Positions 37,657-46,110 are shown, counted from the first letter of the stretch. The stretch is 64,000 nucleotides of DNA from JACMQX01 sp044225675 (GCA_044225675.1 JBGAIH010000023.1:1-64000), one strand, 5' to 3'. Numbers and translations: made by a program. The notes: a model not told the origin generated them from the sequence alone.

Positions 37657-37786
37657 TGTCGCGAATCGGCTGGCGCCCGGCTCGCCGACTGACGCCGCAG
37701 CATGACCTCCAAGGTCATTGTCTTCACGACGGTCCGCTGCGATCATGCAGGCAGGACCTGTTGTTCAACCCCAAGGAGAAACCACC

Positions 37787-38029
37787 ATGACGGATACCGG
37801 CCTCATTGCCATTGCCTGCGGACTCATCATCGGCCTCGGCGCCATTGGCGCCTGCCTCGGACTCGGGGTGATGGGCGGCCGCTTCATCGACGGAGCCGTG
37901 CGTCAGCCCGAGATGATGGAGCCCTTGCAGACCAAGATGTTCCTCATGGCCGGACTGATCGACGCGAACTTCCTGATCGGAGTCGGGGTCGCGATGATGT
38001 TCGTCTTCGCCAATCCGTTCGCGAGCTGA
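37787..38029 (+). CDS. atpE: F0F1 ATP synthase subunit c (orphan paralogue)
   Basis: The 80-residue product forms two membrane helices with the Gly-rich helix 1 (GLIIGLGAIGACLGLG), the polar loop RQPEMMEPLQTKM and helix 2 with the proton-carrying Asp59 in GLIDANFLIG. It matches betaproteobacterial AtpE closely in length and motifs. AAGGAG eight bases upstream is an excellent ribosome site. No other ATP synthase gene is nearby: the neighbours are a pseudouridine synthase and a solute-binding protein. It is either a duplicate of the atp-operon copy or a separated c gene. Confidence 0.92.
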   Translation: MTDTGLIAIACGLIIGLGAIGACLGLGVMGGRFIDGAVRQPEMMEPLQTKMFLMAGLIDANFLIGVGVAMMFVFANPFAS

Positions 38030-38077
38030 ACGCCCGCCCTATACGAAAGCATGCCGGTCCATCCGGCGTGGGCGTTC
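38028..38077. other. Nested inverted repeat after the orphan atpE
   Basis: GAACGCCC (38028-38035) pairs with GGGCGTTC (38070-38077), enclosing a second stem, GCCGG (38053-38057) with CCGGC (38063-38067). No T run follows. It begins at the atpE stop codon and may act as an mRNA 3'-end stabiliser or a weak terminator. Confidence 0.6.
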
Positions 38078-38181
38078 CGGCCCTTGAGCCTATTGGCGGT
38101 GCGTGAAGTCGCTTGCAAAGTGCTCTTGAGCAGGCCCGGATTTGTTGTGCGCGCAACGCGGGTCCTGTGCAAGGAGTCCGC

Positions 38182-39066
38182 ATGAAGCCGATCCGCATCC
38201 TCACCGCCGCCGCCCTTCTGGCGGCCTGCACGATGTTCCACGCCAGGGCATCCGTCATCGATGTACTCCGGGCCGGTGGCCCGCTGATCATCGCGCACCG
38301 TGAGTCCTCGGTGCCCTTCTCCTATCTCGACGAAGGCAAGCCGGTCGGCTATGCCATGGACCTGTGCATGAAGATCGGCGAGGCCCTGCGCCGCAAGGCG
38401 GGCGTCGCTTCGCTGAAGTACCAGTACCTGCTGGTGACGTCCGCCAATCGCGTCGCGGCCATCGAAAGCGGCAAGGCGCACCTGGAGTGCGGCTCCACCA
38501 CCAACAATGCCGAGCGGCGCCAGAAGGTCGCTTTTGCGATACCGCATTTCGTCACGGGCTCGCGTCTGCTGGTGCGCAGCGGCAGCACCGTCGAGCGCAT
38601 CGAAGACCTGATGAACAAGAAGGTCGTGTCCACCACCGGCACCACGCCGCTCAAGGTGCTCGAGCAGTACAACCGCGAGCGCCTGCTGCGCCTGGACATC
38701 CTGCAGGCCTCTGACCATGCACGGGCCGTCGAGATGGTCGAGCAGGGGGAAGCCGAGGCCTTCGTGATGGATGACGTGCTTCTCTACGGCCTGGCCATGC
38801 AGCGTCCCCGGCCCGAAGCACTCAAAGTGGTGGGCAAGTTCCTCACGACCGAAGCCCTGGCGGTCATGCTGCCCAAGGGCGATGGCGAACTCAAGAAGGT
38901 GGCCGACGACGAGATCCGCCGCATGATCTACAGCGGCGAGATGATGGCGCTCTACGACAAATGGTTCACCCGGCCGATCCCGCCACGCAACGCCAGCCTG
39001 GGCATGCCGGCCAGCTACCTGCTCAAGGACTTCTGGAAGTACCCCTCGGACTTCGTGCCGTTCTGA
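38182..39066 (+). CDS. Periplasmic amino-acid ABC transporter substrate-binding protein (GltI-like)
   Basis: A 294-residue SBP_bac_3 protein with a signal peptide (residues 1-24, ending HARA), the strand LIIAHRESSVPFSYLDEGKPVGY and the family segment ECGSTTNNAERRQKVAFAIPHF typical of glutamate/aspartate-binding proteins. AAGGAG five bases upstream sets the start. No permease or ATPase genes lie next to it, so it either feeds a distant transporter or senses amino acids. Confidence 0.9.
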   Translation: MKPIRILTAAALLAACTMFHARASVIDVLRAGGPLIIAHRESSVPFSYLDEGKPVGYAMDLCMKIGEALRRKAGVASLKYQYLLVTSANRVAAIESGKAHLECGSTTNNAERRQKVAFAIPHFVTGSRLLVRSGSTVERIEDLMNKKVVSTTGTTPLKVLEQYNRERLLRLDILQASDHARAVEMVEQGEAEAFVMDDVLLYGLAMQRPRPEALKVVGKFLTTEALAVMLPKGDGELKKVADDEIRRMIYSGEMMALYDKWFTRPIPPRNASLGMPASYLLKDFWKYPSDFVPF

Positions 39067-39184
39067 AGCGCTGTCCTCAAGCGCTGTCGGACTCCTCCTG
39101 CCCCGCGCAGGGCCTGTGGCTTGCAGACAGCCGGCGCGCTGCAGCCTAGAGTCGGATCATGACGACCCGTCCAGGAGAAACCCC

Positions 39185-39478
39185 ATGAAGCAGCCGACCT
39201 CGCAAGACAAACCTGCCCGCCGCAAGGAGTCAGGCACGCAGCATGGAGGCCTGAAGGCCCGTGCAGCGCGTGATGGCGACTCGCCCAAGGCGAGGGATTC
39301 GGCCACCGCATCGGTTCCCGCTTCGCGCAGCGGGCGCAGACACGCCTCCCGCCAGCGATACGAGGGCACCGAAGGCAACAATGCGCTGCAGTCGCGGCCC
39401 GATGACAGCCGCGAGGTCAGCATGCTCGACAGCGGCAAACACAGCGAGCGCAGTCCTTACGTCGCAGGGCAGCAGTAG
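39185..39478 (+). CDS. Hypothetical small hydrophilic protein
   Basis: The 97-residue product is very rich in Arg, Lys, Ser, Asp and Gly, with no hydrophobic core, signal or membrane segment, so it is probably intrinsically disordered. AGGAG seven bases upstream of the ATG supports translation. It resembles the small basic stress-induced proteins of soil Burkholderiales in composition only; I recognise no family. Confidence 0.6.
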   Translation: MKQPTSQDKPARRKESGTQHGGLKARAARDGDSPKARDSATASVPASRSGRRHASRQRYEGTEGNNALQSRPDDSREVSMLDSGKHSERSPYVAGQQ

Positions 39479-39510
39479 GGCCGAGCGCCGAGGCTCCGGA
39501 GCCCCGCGCC

Positions 39511-39608
39511 GGCCACGGCGCTCAGCAGGCCTGCTCCGGCCACGGCGCTCAGCAGCCCCGCGCCGGCCACGGCGCTCAGCAGGCCCGCGCCGGCCACGGC
39601 GCTCAGCG
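39511..39608. repeat. 27-bp minisatellite, four copies
   Basis: The motif GGCCACGGCGCTCAGCAG recurs at 39511, 39538, 39565 and 39592 with nine bases (such as GCCCCGCGCC-like spacers) between, giving an exact 27-bp period. The last copy is cut by the stop codon of the triheme cytochrome gene at 39603. Read in another minus frame it would encode Ser-Ala-Val-Ala-Gly-Ala-Gly-Leu-Leu repeats, but no ribosome site or upstream gene uses that frame. Confidence 0.88.
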
Positions 39609-40970
39609 CGTCTGCCCCCGGTAGCGAGCGACCTCCAGCTCCGTCACGTCGGCGGCCTGATTGCCCCAGGCATTGCGGACATAGGTCAGCACCAGCGCCA
39701 CGTCGGCATCCGCCAGGGTGAGGGCGAAGGGCGGCATGCCGTAGGGCCGGGGGTTGCCCTTCGTCGCCGGTGCATAGCCGCCATTGAGCACGGTCTGCAC
39801 GAGGTTGGAGGGGGTCTTGAGCATGACAGCGCGGTTGCCGGCCAGCGGCGGGTAGGCGCCTGCGATGCCCTTGCCGTCGTCGCCATGGCATTGCGCGCAG
39901 TGCTGTGCATACAGCTTGCCTCCACGGCTTCCTGGGAGCGCGGGCCGAGGCGCAGCGGGCGGGCGTTCGTCCGGAGTCGTCTGGGGCAGGGCCTTGAGGA
40001 AGGTGGCCATGGCCACGAGGTCTGGCCTGGACAGATGCTGCGTGCTGCCGAGCACCACTTCGGCCATCGGTCCACTGACCGCGCCGCGCGCCGACACGCC
40101 GGTGCCCAGCAGCGCCACGATGTGTTCCACGTCCCAGTCGGCCAGGCCCGCTTCGGCGGGCGAGGTCAGCGAGGGCGCGTACCAGTTCTTCATCGGGATC
40201 AGCGCGCCCGACAGCGTGAGCGTGTCGTCCGTCGCGCCGAGCGTGTTGCGTGGCGTGTGGCAGGCGCTGCAGTGGCCCAGACCCTCCACAAGGTAGGCGC
40301 CGCGATTCCACTCGGCGGAGCGTTGCGGTTGGTGCTGCTGCTGGCCCGGCGTGAAGTACAGCGCCCGCCACACCGCCAGCGCCGGCTGCGTGCCATAGGG
40401 CCAGCGAAGCGCGTGAGGCTGGTTGGCGCGCGCCACCGGCGGCAGGCTCTGCAGGTAGGCAAAGAGGGCGTCGGAGTCCTCGCGCGTGACGCGGGTGTAG
40501 TTCGGATACGGGAAGGCCGGGTAGAGCAGGCGGCCGTCCCGCGAGCGGCCGTTGTGCAGTGCACGCCAGAAGTCCGCAGCCGTCCAGCGGCCCAGGCCAT
40601 GTTCGGGATCGGGCGTGAGGTTGCTGGTGTAGACGGTGCCGAAGGGCGTGTCGATACCGAGTCCGCCGGCCCACGGGGCTTCGCCGCGCGCGGTGTGGCA
40701 GCCCATGCAGTTGCCGGCCCGCGCCAGGTAGTCGCCGCGTGCGACGAGCGAAGCGGAGGGCGCCGCAGTGGCAACGGCCTCGGTTGCAGGCCCGGGGCTG
40801 GCGTCGCCACGCACGTTCAGATGCCACACCAGGGCCGTTGTGGCGGCGGCCAGCAGTGCGAGCAGGGCCATGCCGGCCAGCAGGGGGCCGACCCCGCGTC
40901 CGGCCTGCGGAGTGGCTCTCGAAGAGGCTCTCGAAGAGGCTCTCAGAGTGGCTCGGGGAGCGCGGCTCAT
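39603..40970 (-). CDS. Triheme cytochrome c (alcohol dehydrogenase cytochrome-subunit type)
   Basis: A 455-residue protein anchored by one N-terminal helix (about residues 27-48, VGPLLAGMALLALLAAATTALV) and carrying three covalent haem sites, CMGCH, CSACH and CAQCH. Order and spacing match the cytochrome subunit of membrane alcohol, aldehyde or gluconate dehydrogenases (AdhB type), which passes electrons to ubiquinone or an oxidase. No dehydrogenase subunit is nearby. The start overlaps the stop of the diheme gene (ATGA), so the two are coupled. It starts with a Ser/Arg-rich leader. Confidence 0.9.
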   Translation of the reverse strand: MSRAPRATLRASSRASSRATPQAGRGVGPLLAGMALLALLAAATTALVWHLNVRGDASPGPATEAVATAAPSASLVARGDYLARAGNCMGCHTARGEAPWAGGLGIDTPFGTVYTSNLTPDPEHGLGRWTAADFWRALHNGRSRDGRLLYPAFPYPNYTRVTREDSDALFAYLQSLPPVARANQPHALRWPYGTQPALAVWRALYFTPGQQQHQPQRSAEWNRGAYLVEGLGHCSACHTPRNTLGATDDTLTLSGALIPMKNWYAPSLTSPAEAGLADWDVEHIVALLGTGVSARGAVSGPMAEVVLGSTQHLSRPDLVAMATFLKALPQTTPDERPPAAPRPALPGSRGGKLYAQHCAQCHGDDGKGIAGAYPPLAGNRAVMLKTPSNLVQTVLNGGYAPATKGNPRPYGMPPFALTLADADVALVLTYVRNAWGNQAADVTELEVARYRGQTR

Positions 40971-41950
40971 GGGCGGCCTCCGGGCGCGGGGATGGCGCTG
41001 CCGCACGACAGGGGCAGGGGCGTGGCGAGCGGCGCCACCGGCTTGGCGGCAGCCGGAACCGGCTGCGAGGCGAGCCAGGCCGCCACCGCGCTCACGTCCT
41101 CGCCCGTCATGCGCTTGGCGACCGTGGCCATGCAGTCGGGCGCATGGGCGCGCCGCAGCCCGCCTCGCCAGGCGCCGAGCTGCGCGTTGAGGTAGTCGCG
41201 GGGCAGGCCGACCAGCCCCGGGGTGGCAGGCTGCACGCCGGTGAGCGCGGCGCCATGGCATTGCGCACACGCGGGCACCTGCCGCGCCGCATCGCCGCGC
41301 AGCGCCAGCTGCTCGCCGCGGGCGAGCTGGGCGGGCGTGGCCTGCGGCGCACGTGCGGGCGGGTAGGGCACTTCCAGCCCGGCGAAGTACTGGGCGATTT
41401 CCATCAGGTAGGCATCGCTGAGCAGGTCGACCATGCCTGTCATCAGGCCGTAGTGGCGGCGGCCGTCACGGAAGTTGAGCAACTGGTTGTACAGATAGCC
41501 GGCGGGCTTGCCGGCCAGGCGCGGGTAGTAGCCGTCGGGGCCAGCCCGGCCCTGCGCGCCGTGGCAGGCGGTGCAGGCGAGCGTGCGCTGGGCGATGCTG
41601 TCTTCGAAGCGCTGCCGGCCCGGCGCAGCGGACGCCGCATCCGGCGCGGTGGTCTGCGGCTGGACTTGCGCGACCTGTGCCAGCTGCGGGGCCTGCACGG
41701 CCTGCACAGTCTGCACAGTCTGCACAGCTTGCGCGATCGCGGCGCCAGGCCCCGCGAGCAGCCCCGTCACGAGGAGCGCGCACCCGCCCGCCACGTGTGC
41801 GAGCTGTCTGCGGCCGGTCGGCCAGGCTGTGACGGCCTCGGCCTCGGTCGCAGCGGCGGCGCGCGTGCGCATCAGGCTCAGGAAAGCCGCCAGCAACGGG
41901 CAACGCGTCGGCGGGGTGGGAGGGGCCGTCGCAGGCCCCGGGCGGGTCAT
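40967..41950 (-). CDS. Diheme cytochrome c
   Basis: About 327 residues with two haem sites, CTACH (near 41567) and CAQCH (near 41262), each in a cytochrome c4-like domain. Distal ligands are probably the Met residues in LMTGM and KRMTGED. An internal signal or anchor helix (HVAGGCALLVTGLLAGPGAA) is followed by a VQT/VQA repeat. The start is uncertain: 41950 has a GGGGGTGAG site, while 41974 and 41872 are alternatives. It is translationally coupled to the triheme gene, and together they form an electron-transfer pair of five haems. Confidence 0.88.
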   Translation of the reverse strand: MTRPGPATAPPTPPTRCPLLAAFLSLMRTRAAAATEAEAVTAWPTGRRQLAHVAGGCALLVTGLLAGPGAAIAQAVQTVQTVQAVQAPQLAQVAQVQPQTTAPDAASAAPGRQRFEDSIAQRTLACTACHGAQGRAGPDGYYPRLAGKPAGYLYNQLLNFRDGRRHYGLMTGMVDLLSDAYLMEIAQYFAGLEVPYPPARAPQATPAQLARGEQLALRGDAARQVPACAQCHGAALTGVQPATPGLVGLPRDYLNAQLGAWRGGLRRAHAPDCMATVAKRMTGEDVSAVAAWLASQPVPAAAKPVAPLATPLPLSCGSAIPAPGGRP

Positions 41951-42022
41951 CGGAAAGCTCACCCCCCCGATCATGCCCGCTCGAGGCGCGGGTTTGAAGA
42001 AGCAGTTGCAGCGGCAAAAACC

Positions 42023-42063
42023 ATATCAGATGACAATTTCTGAAAATTTCAGGGATCAGATGA
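42023..42063. promoter_or_regulatory. Candidate MocR operator in the divergent cytochrome/MocR region
   Basis: The spacer between the diheme cytochrome and the MocR gene is AT-rich for this window. ATCAGATGA occurs at 42025-42033 and again at 42055-42063, 30 bases apart. The perfect inverted repeat CTGAAA-A-TTTCAG (42040-42052) sits between them. MocR regulators commonly bind direct repeats in their own divergent promoter, so this is a plausible operator; the assignment is an inference. Confidence 0.45.
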
Positions 42064-43484
42064 GCAAAACATCCGCAGCCATGAAGCGCTACGAGGCCCT
42101 CGCCGATCTGCTGGCCGCCGACATCCGGGAAGGACGTCTCGCACCCGGCACGCGGCTGCCCTCCATCCGCAGCCTGACGGCGCGCCACGGCGTGAGCCCG
42201 TCGACCGCCTTCCAGGCCTACTACCGTCTGGAGGACAAGGGTCTGGTGCGGGCGCGCGAGCGCTCCGGCTACTTCGTGGCCGGCACCGAAGGTCCGGCCC
42301 TGCCGCAGCCGGCGCGCCGCGGCGTGTCGCGGCTGCGCGCGACGGTGGACGTGAGCGAACTGGTTTTCAGCGTGCTGGATGCGGCGCGCGACCGCAGCAT
42401 CGTGCCGCTGGGTTCGGCCTTCCCGTCGCCCGACCTGTTTCCGCACCGCCGGCTGGCCCGCTCGCTCGGGCGCATGGCGCGGCAGGCCGGGGCCTGGGAT
42501 CCGCTGTCGGATCTGCCGCAGGGGCATGCGGGCCTGCGCCAGCAGATCGCCCAGCGCTACCTGGGTCTGGGCCTGCGAGTGCCGCCCGACGACATCATCG
42601 TCACCAACGGCGCGCTGGAGGCGCTGAACCTCGCGCTCAGCGCCGTGGCGCAACCGGGCGACCTGATCGCCGTGGAGTCGCCCGGCTTCTATGCGGGGCT
42701 GCAGGCGCTGGAGCGCTTGCGCATGCGGGCGCTGGAGGTGCCGGTGCATCCGGGCGGCGGGCTGGATCTGGCTGCGCTGGCCGAGGCCTTGCGGCGGCAC
42801 CCGGTTCGTGCCTGCTGGTTCATGACGACCTTCCAGAACCCCACGGGCGCCAGCCTCGACGAGGCACGCAAGAAGGAGCTGGTCGCGCTGCTGGCGGCGC
42901 ACGACGTGCCGCTGATCGAGGACGACGTCTATGGCGAGCTGTATTTCGGCAGCCGCGCGCCGCTGCCGGCCAAGGCCTTCGACCGCAAGGGCCTGGTGAT
43001 GCACTGCAGCTCCTTCAGCAAGACGCTGGCGCCCGGCTGGCGCGTCGGCTGGATCGCAGCGGGCCGCTTTGCCGAGCGCGTGCAGCGCCTGCGGTTGACG
43101 ACCTCGCTGTCGGCGAGCCTGCCGGCGCAGGCCGGGCTGGCCGACTATCTTCAGCAGGGCGGCTATGACCGGCATCTGCGCCGGCTGCGCCATGCGCTGG
43201 AGGCGCAGCAGGCAGCCATGCTGGCGTCGATCGCCCGGCACTTTCCGGCCGGCGTGCGGGTCGCGCGCCCGCAGGGCGGCTACTTCCTGTGGCTCGAACT
43301 GCCGCGCGGCGCAGACACGCTGGCTCTGCATCGCGAGGCCGCCGCGCGCGGCATCAGCATCGCGCCGGGGCCGATGTTCTCGGCGCGGCGGGCCTTCGGC
43401 CAGGCGCTGCGCCTGAACTGCGGCTGGCCCTGGGACGAACGCATGGAGGACGCGATGCGCACCCTGGGCCGTCTGCTGCGCTGA
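42060..43484 (+). CDS. MocR family (GntR HTH plus PLP aminotransferase-like) transcriptional regulator
   Basis: The 474-residue chimeric regulator has a GntR winged helix (about residues 5-75, with RLPSIRSLTARHGVSPSTAFQAYYRLEDKGL) joined to a class I aminotransferase fold. The PLP lysine lies in SSFSKTLAPGWRVGW, and the NPTG motif (QNPTGAS) and DDVYGEL are intact, so PLP binding is expected. It is divergent from the cytochrome pair and may regulate it or itself. The ATG at 42060 with AGGGA four bases upstream is chosen over ATG 42030, which has no site. Confidence 0.92.
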   Translation: MSKTSAAMKRYEALADLLAADIREGRLAPGTRLPSIRSLTARHGVSPSTAFQAYYRLEDKGLVRARERSGYFVAGTEGPALPQPARRGVSRLRATVDVSELVFSVLDAARDRSIVPLGSAFPSPDLFPHRRLARSLGRMARQAGAWDPLSDLPQGHAGLRQQIAQRYLGLGLRVPPDDIIVTNGALEALNLALSAVAQPGDLIAVESPGFYAGLQALERLRMRALEVPVHPGGGLDLAALAEALRRHPVRACWFMTTFQNPTGASLDEARKKELVALLAAHDVPLIEDDVYGELYFGSRAPLPAKAFDRKGLVMHCSSFSKTLAPGWRVGWIAAGRFAERVQRLRLTTSLSASLPAQAGLADYLQQGGYDRHLRRLRHALEAQQAAMLASIARHFPAGVRVARPQGGYFLWLELPRGADTLALHREAAARGISIAPGPMFSARRAFGQALRLNCGWPWDERMEDAMRTLGRLLR

Positions 43485-43524
43485 GGCGGCCCGCGTTCAC
43501 GAACCGCCGTGCAAGCCCTGTGGG

Positions 43525-43589
43525 TCGATCAGGTCGATCGATCAGGTCGGTCGATCAGGTCGGTCGATCAGGTTGGTCGATCAGGTTGG
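43525..43589. repeat. 13-bp tandem repeat, five copies
   Basis: TCGATCAGGT begins at 43525, 43538, 43551, 43564 and 43577, an exact 13-bp period with C/TGG spacers. The array lies between the converging MocR and ferredoxin genes, and the ferredoxin stop codon (43581-43583, minus strand) is inside the fifth copy. Confidence 0.92.
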
Positions 43590-43868
43590 CAGCCGCAAGG
43601 CCACATCCGAATCCGGATGCGCCACGCAGGGCAGGATCCAGCCCTCGTCCTTCTCCTCGCGCGACAGGCCGGGCCATTCGATGCGGTAGTGCACGCGTCC
43701 TGCTTCGAGCAGGCAGATGCAGGTGCGGCAGGTTCCATTGCGGCAGGAGCTGGCCATCGCGATGCCGGCGGCTTCGGCGGCCAGCAGCAGCGGCAGGCCG
43801 TCCGGTGCGTCGAAGGCCGGACCGTCCGGCACGATGCGCGCGCGGTGGACTGCCCGCCCGTCCGCCAT
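43581..43868 (-). CDS. 2Fe-2S ferredoxin
   Basis: The 95-residue plant-type ferredoxin has the cluster motif C-x5-C-x2-C (in SCRNGTCRTCIC) with the fourth Cys in ILPCVAHP. It is a soluble electron carrier; the partner is unknown. The ATG at 43868 lies five bases downstream of the DUF2177 stop, so the two are almost certainly one transcript. The C terminus runs into the 13-bp repeat, which supplies the stop codon. Confidence 0.9.
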   Translation of the reverse strand: MADGRAVHRARIVPDGPAFDAPDGLPLLLAAEAAGIAMASSCRNGTCRTCICLLEAGRVHYRIEWPGLSREEKDEGWILPCVAHPDSDVALRLPT

Positions 43869-43873
43869 GGGCG

Positions 43874-44281
43874 TCAGCGGCTGGCCCAGGCCGTGGTGGC
43901 GAACCAGCCGGCGGTGGCCGAGGCACTGGTCACGGCCGCACCCCAGGCCATGTCGATCAGCGAGATGCCCAGCGGCCAGCCCTTGAGCGTGGCGAGGTTG
44001 GTCATGTCGTAGGCACCGTAGGCCATCAGCCCCAGCAGCGCGCCCAGCACGGCGGCGCGCTGCCACTGCTGCGCCTCCAGACCCGGCAGGATGGCGAACA
44101 CGATGATGCCCACGACGTAGCAGAGGTAGAACAGCGCGGCCGGCACGATGCGCGGACTCTCCAGCATCAGCGGGCCGATCTGCGCCTTGTAGGTCGAGCC
44201 CATGAGCAGGCCGAGCCAGATGCCGTCAAGCACGAGGAAGACGACGAGGGTGCTCAGGTAGGCGACGAGATAGCGGCTCAT
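43874..44281 (-). CDS. DUF2177 family membrane protein
   Basis: The 135-residue integral membrane protein has four predicted helices, with the family hallmarks LDGIWLGL, MAYGAYDMTNLATLKGWPL and IDMAWGA. It belongs to PF09945; the function is unknown. It is the first gene of a two-gene unit with the ferredoxin. Confidence 0.9.
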   Translation of the reverse strand: MSRYLVAYLSTLVVFLVLDGIWLGLLMGSTYKAQIGPLMLESPRIVPAALFYLCYVVGIIVFAILPGLEAQQWQRAAVLGALLGLMAYGAYDMTNLATLKGWPLGISLIDMAWGAAVTSASATAGWFATTAWASR

Positions 44282-44372
44282 GGCGGGGTGTCCGGTTGGC
44301 AAGGGTTGGGGCCCTTCATGCTCGGCCCGGCGCGCGCGGCGGTCGGTGCGCCGGGTCACGCAGGCTGCATGA

Positions 44373-45863
44373 TCATACCGGCCGTGCCGGAGGACGCAGG
44401 GGTCGCTCACCCAGGCAGGGACGGGTGCGGGGCGATTCCCGGTGTCGGGGTGGNNNNNNNNNNNNGGCCGGGGTTGAAGGGGCCGGGGTTGAAGGCGCCG
44501 TGGCGAGGGTCGGGCCCGCAGCGTTCGTGCGCGCCGGAATCCATCGCATCAGCGCCGCCAGCAGATCGTCAGGGTCCACCGGCTTGCCGATGAAATCGTT
44601 CATGCCCGCGTCCAGGCAGCGGTCCCGGTCCTGGGGCATGGCGTTGGCGGTGAGCGCCAGGATGGGCAGGGCCTGGCGCTGCGGCATGCGGCGGATCTCG
44701 CGCGTGGCGGCCACGCCGTCCATCACGGGCATCTGCATGTCCATGAGCACCACGTCATAGTGCCCATGGCGCACCTTGTCGCAGGCGACGCGGCCGTTGG
44801 CGGCGACGTCCACGCTGAAGCCCGCCTCGGTCAGCACGATGGTGCCCAGCTCCCGGTTGAGCTCGTTGTCTTCCACCAGCAGGATCCGCGCGCCCTGGCG
44901 TTCGGCCAGCCCCGGCAGGCGCTGGCGCTGCGCGTCGGTCGGTGCGGGCAGGCCGGACGGATACAGGCGGTGGGTGATGCTGCGGCCGATGCCCAGGATG
45001 CCCAGCAGCCTGCCCTCGGGGTCGTGGAACGGGGCCTTCACGGTGTCGAAGAGTTCGCGCCGGCCGTCCTTGTACTCGCGCCATTCCTCGCGCCGGCTCG
45101 GCGCCAGCGTGGTGAGGATTTCGCGGTCCACCGCCTCGACCGACTCGGCCCAGGGCCGCGCGATCAGCTCGCGGTCGACCCGACCCACGATGTGCTCGGA
45201 AGGCAGGCCCAGCAGCTCGGCGAAGGCCTGGTTGCAGCCGCGGTAGATGCCATCGGGGCTCTTGAAGAAGATCGGGTCCGGGATCGCGTCGAGCAGCGAG
45301 CGCAGCGTGGCCTGCTCGCGGCGCTTTTCCTCGGCTGCGCGAAGCTGCGCCGTCACGTCCTTGTAGGTGACGACCACGCCCACGGTGCGGCCGCGCAGGC
45401 GCTTGGGATGCACCCGCCGCTCGAACACGCGCCCGTCACGGAGTTCCACCAGGTCCAGGGCCTGTTCCTCCGGCGCGATGCGGCGCCGGTCGATCAGCCC
45501 GCGCAGCCGGTCCGGGTCGCGCACCTGGGCCAGCTGCAGCCGCGCCAGCGCCTGCTCATCGAGAACTTCGAGGCAGTCCTCGGGAATGCCCCACATCTCG
45601 ATGAAGGCAATGTTGTAGTGCACCGCACCGTCGGCAAAGCGGATCGCCACGATGCCGTCGCTGGTGGCGTCCAGGGTCGCGAGCAGCAGCCATTGCGCGC
45701 TGCGGGCCCGGGCCAGCTCGCGCGTGCGCTCCCGCAGGGCCGCGCGCGTGCGGGCCAGCTCCTGCTCGAGCGACGAGACCTGCAGTCCGCGACGCGGGTC
45801 ATCCGGATCGCAGTCCAGTCCGTCTTCTTCGCGGACCGGCAGCGGGGAAAGGGCGCTGATCAT
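44373..45863 (-). CDS. PAS-PAS-receiver protein without a histidine kinase domain
   Basis: About 496 residues with a leading coiled coil (LEQELARTRAALRERTREL), PAS 1 (about residues 55-150), PAS 2 (about 185-300, with FFKSPDGIYRGCNQAFAELLG) and a receiver domain (about 325-445) with phospho-acceptor Asp375 in LMDMQMP and the Thr/Lys switch residues in LALTANAM and GKPVDPDD. There is no HisKA or HATPase_c domain and no DNA-binding or GGDEF output, so its partner kinase must be encoded elsewhere. AGGAG six bases upstream fixes the start. The C terminus crosses a 12-base N gap inside a repeat, so the last 60 residues and the stop are uncertain. Confidence 0.78.
   Translation of the reverse strand: MISALSPLPVREEDGLDCDPDDPRRGLQVSSLEQELARTRAALRERTRELARARSAQWLLLATLDATSDGIVAIRFADGAVHYNIAFIEMWGIPEDCLEVLDEQALARLQLAQVRDPDRLRGLIDRRRIAPEEQALDLVELRDGRVFERRVHPKRLRGRTVGVVVTYKDVTAQLRAAEEKRREQATLRSLLDAIPDPIFFKSPDGIYRGCNQAFAELLGLPSEHIVGRVDRELIARPWAESVEAVDREILTTLAPSRREEWREYKDGRRELFDTVKAPFHDPEGRLLGILGIGRSITHRLYPSGLPAPTDAQRQRLPGLAERQGARILLVEDNELNRELGTIVLTEAGFSVDVAANGRVACDKVRHGHYDVVLMDMQMPVMDGVAATREIRRMPQRQALPILALTANAMPQDRDRCLDAGMNDFIGKPVDPDDLLAALMRWIPARTNAAGPTLATAPSTPAPSTPAXXXXPPRHRESPRTRPCLGERPLRPPARPV
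44454..44495. repeat. Assembly gap (12 N) next to a 15-bp tandem repeat
   Basis: Bases 44454-44465 are N. Immediately after, GGCCGGGGTTGAAGG occurs twice in succession (44466-44480 and 44481-44495), encoding Ala-Pro-Ser-Thr-Pro repeats on the minus strand. The gap is therefore probably a collapsed or unresolved repeat, and the real array may be longer than shown. Confidence 0.85.
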
Positions 45864-46110
45864 GGCAAGCTCCTGGGTTGGCGGGGCTTTCCATGGGTGC
45901 AGCGCGCCCGGATGGCGCAAGGTGTCGGTGTGCATGGCATGCCCTTGGCGTGATGTCTCGTTGTGAACTCCCTCGCAGGACCTCCATCAGACCACCGCAG
46001 CCCGCGCGCCGCCTAGGCATGCGGGCAGGCCGCGCTAGGTATTTTTCTCAAGGGGCTTGCCCCAGCGGCGACAATCCAGCCTGGATTTTTCTTTTGCAGC
46101 ACCACCCTTC

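Noticed and set aside
39511..39608. The 27-bp repeat as a CRISPR array
   Set aside because: Units are contiguous and near-identical with no unique spacers, and no cas genes are present.
41466..43331. A 621-codon minus-strand frame across the MocR gene
   Set aside because: Shadow of the MocR coding region and the diheme cytochrome; the sequence has no domain similarity.
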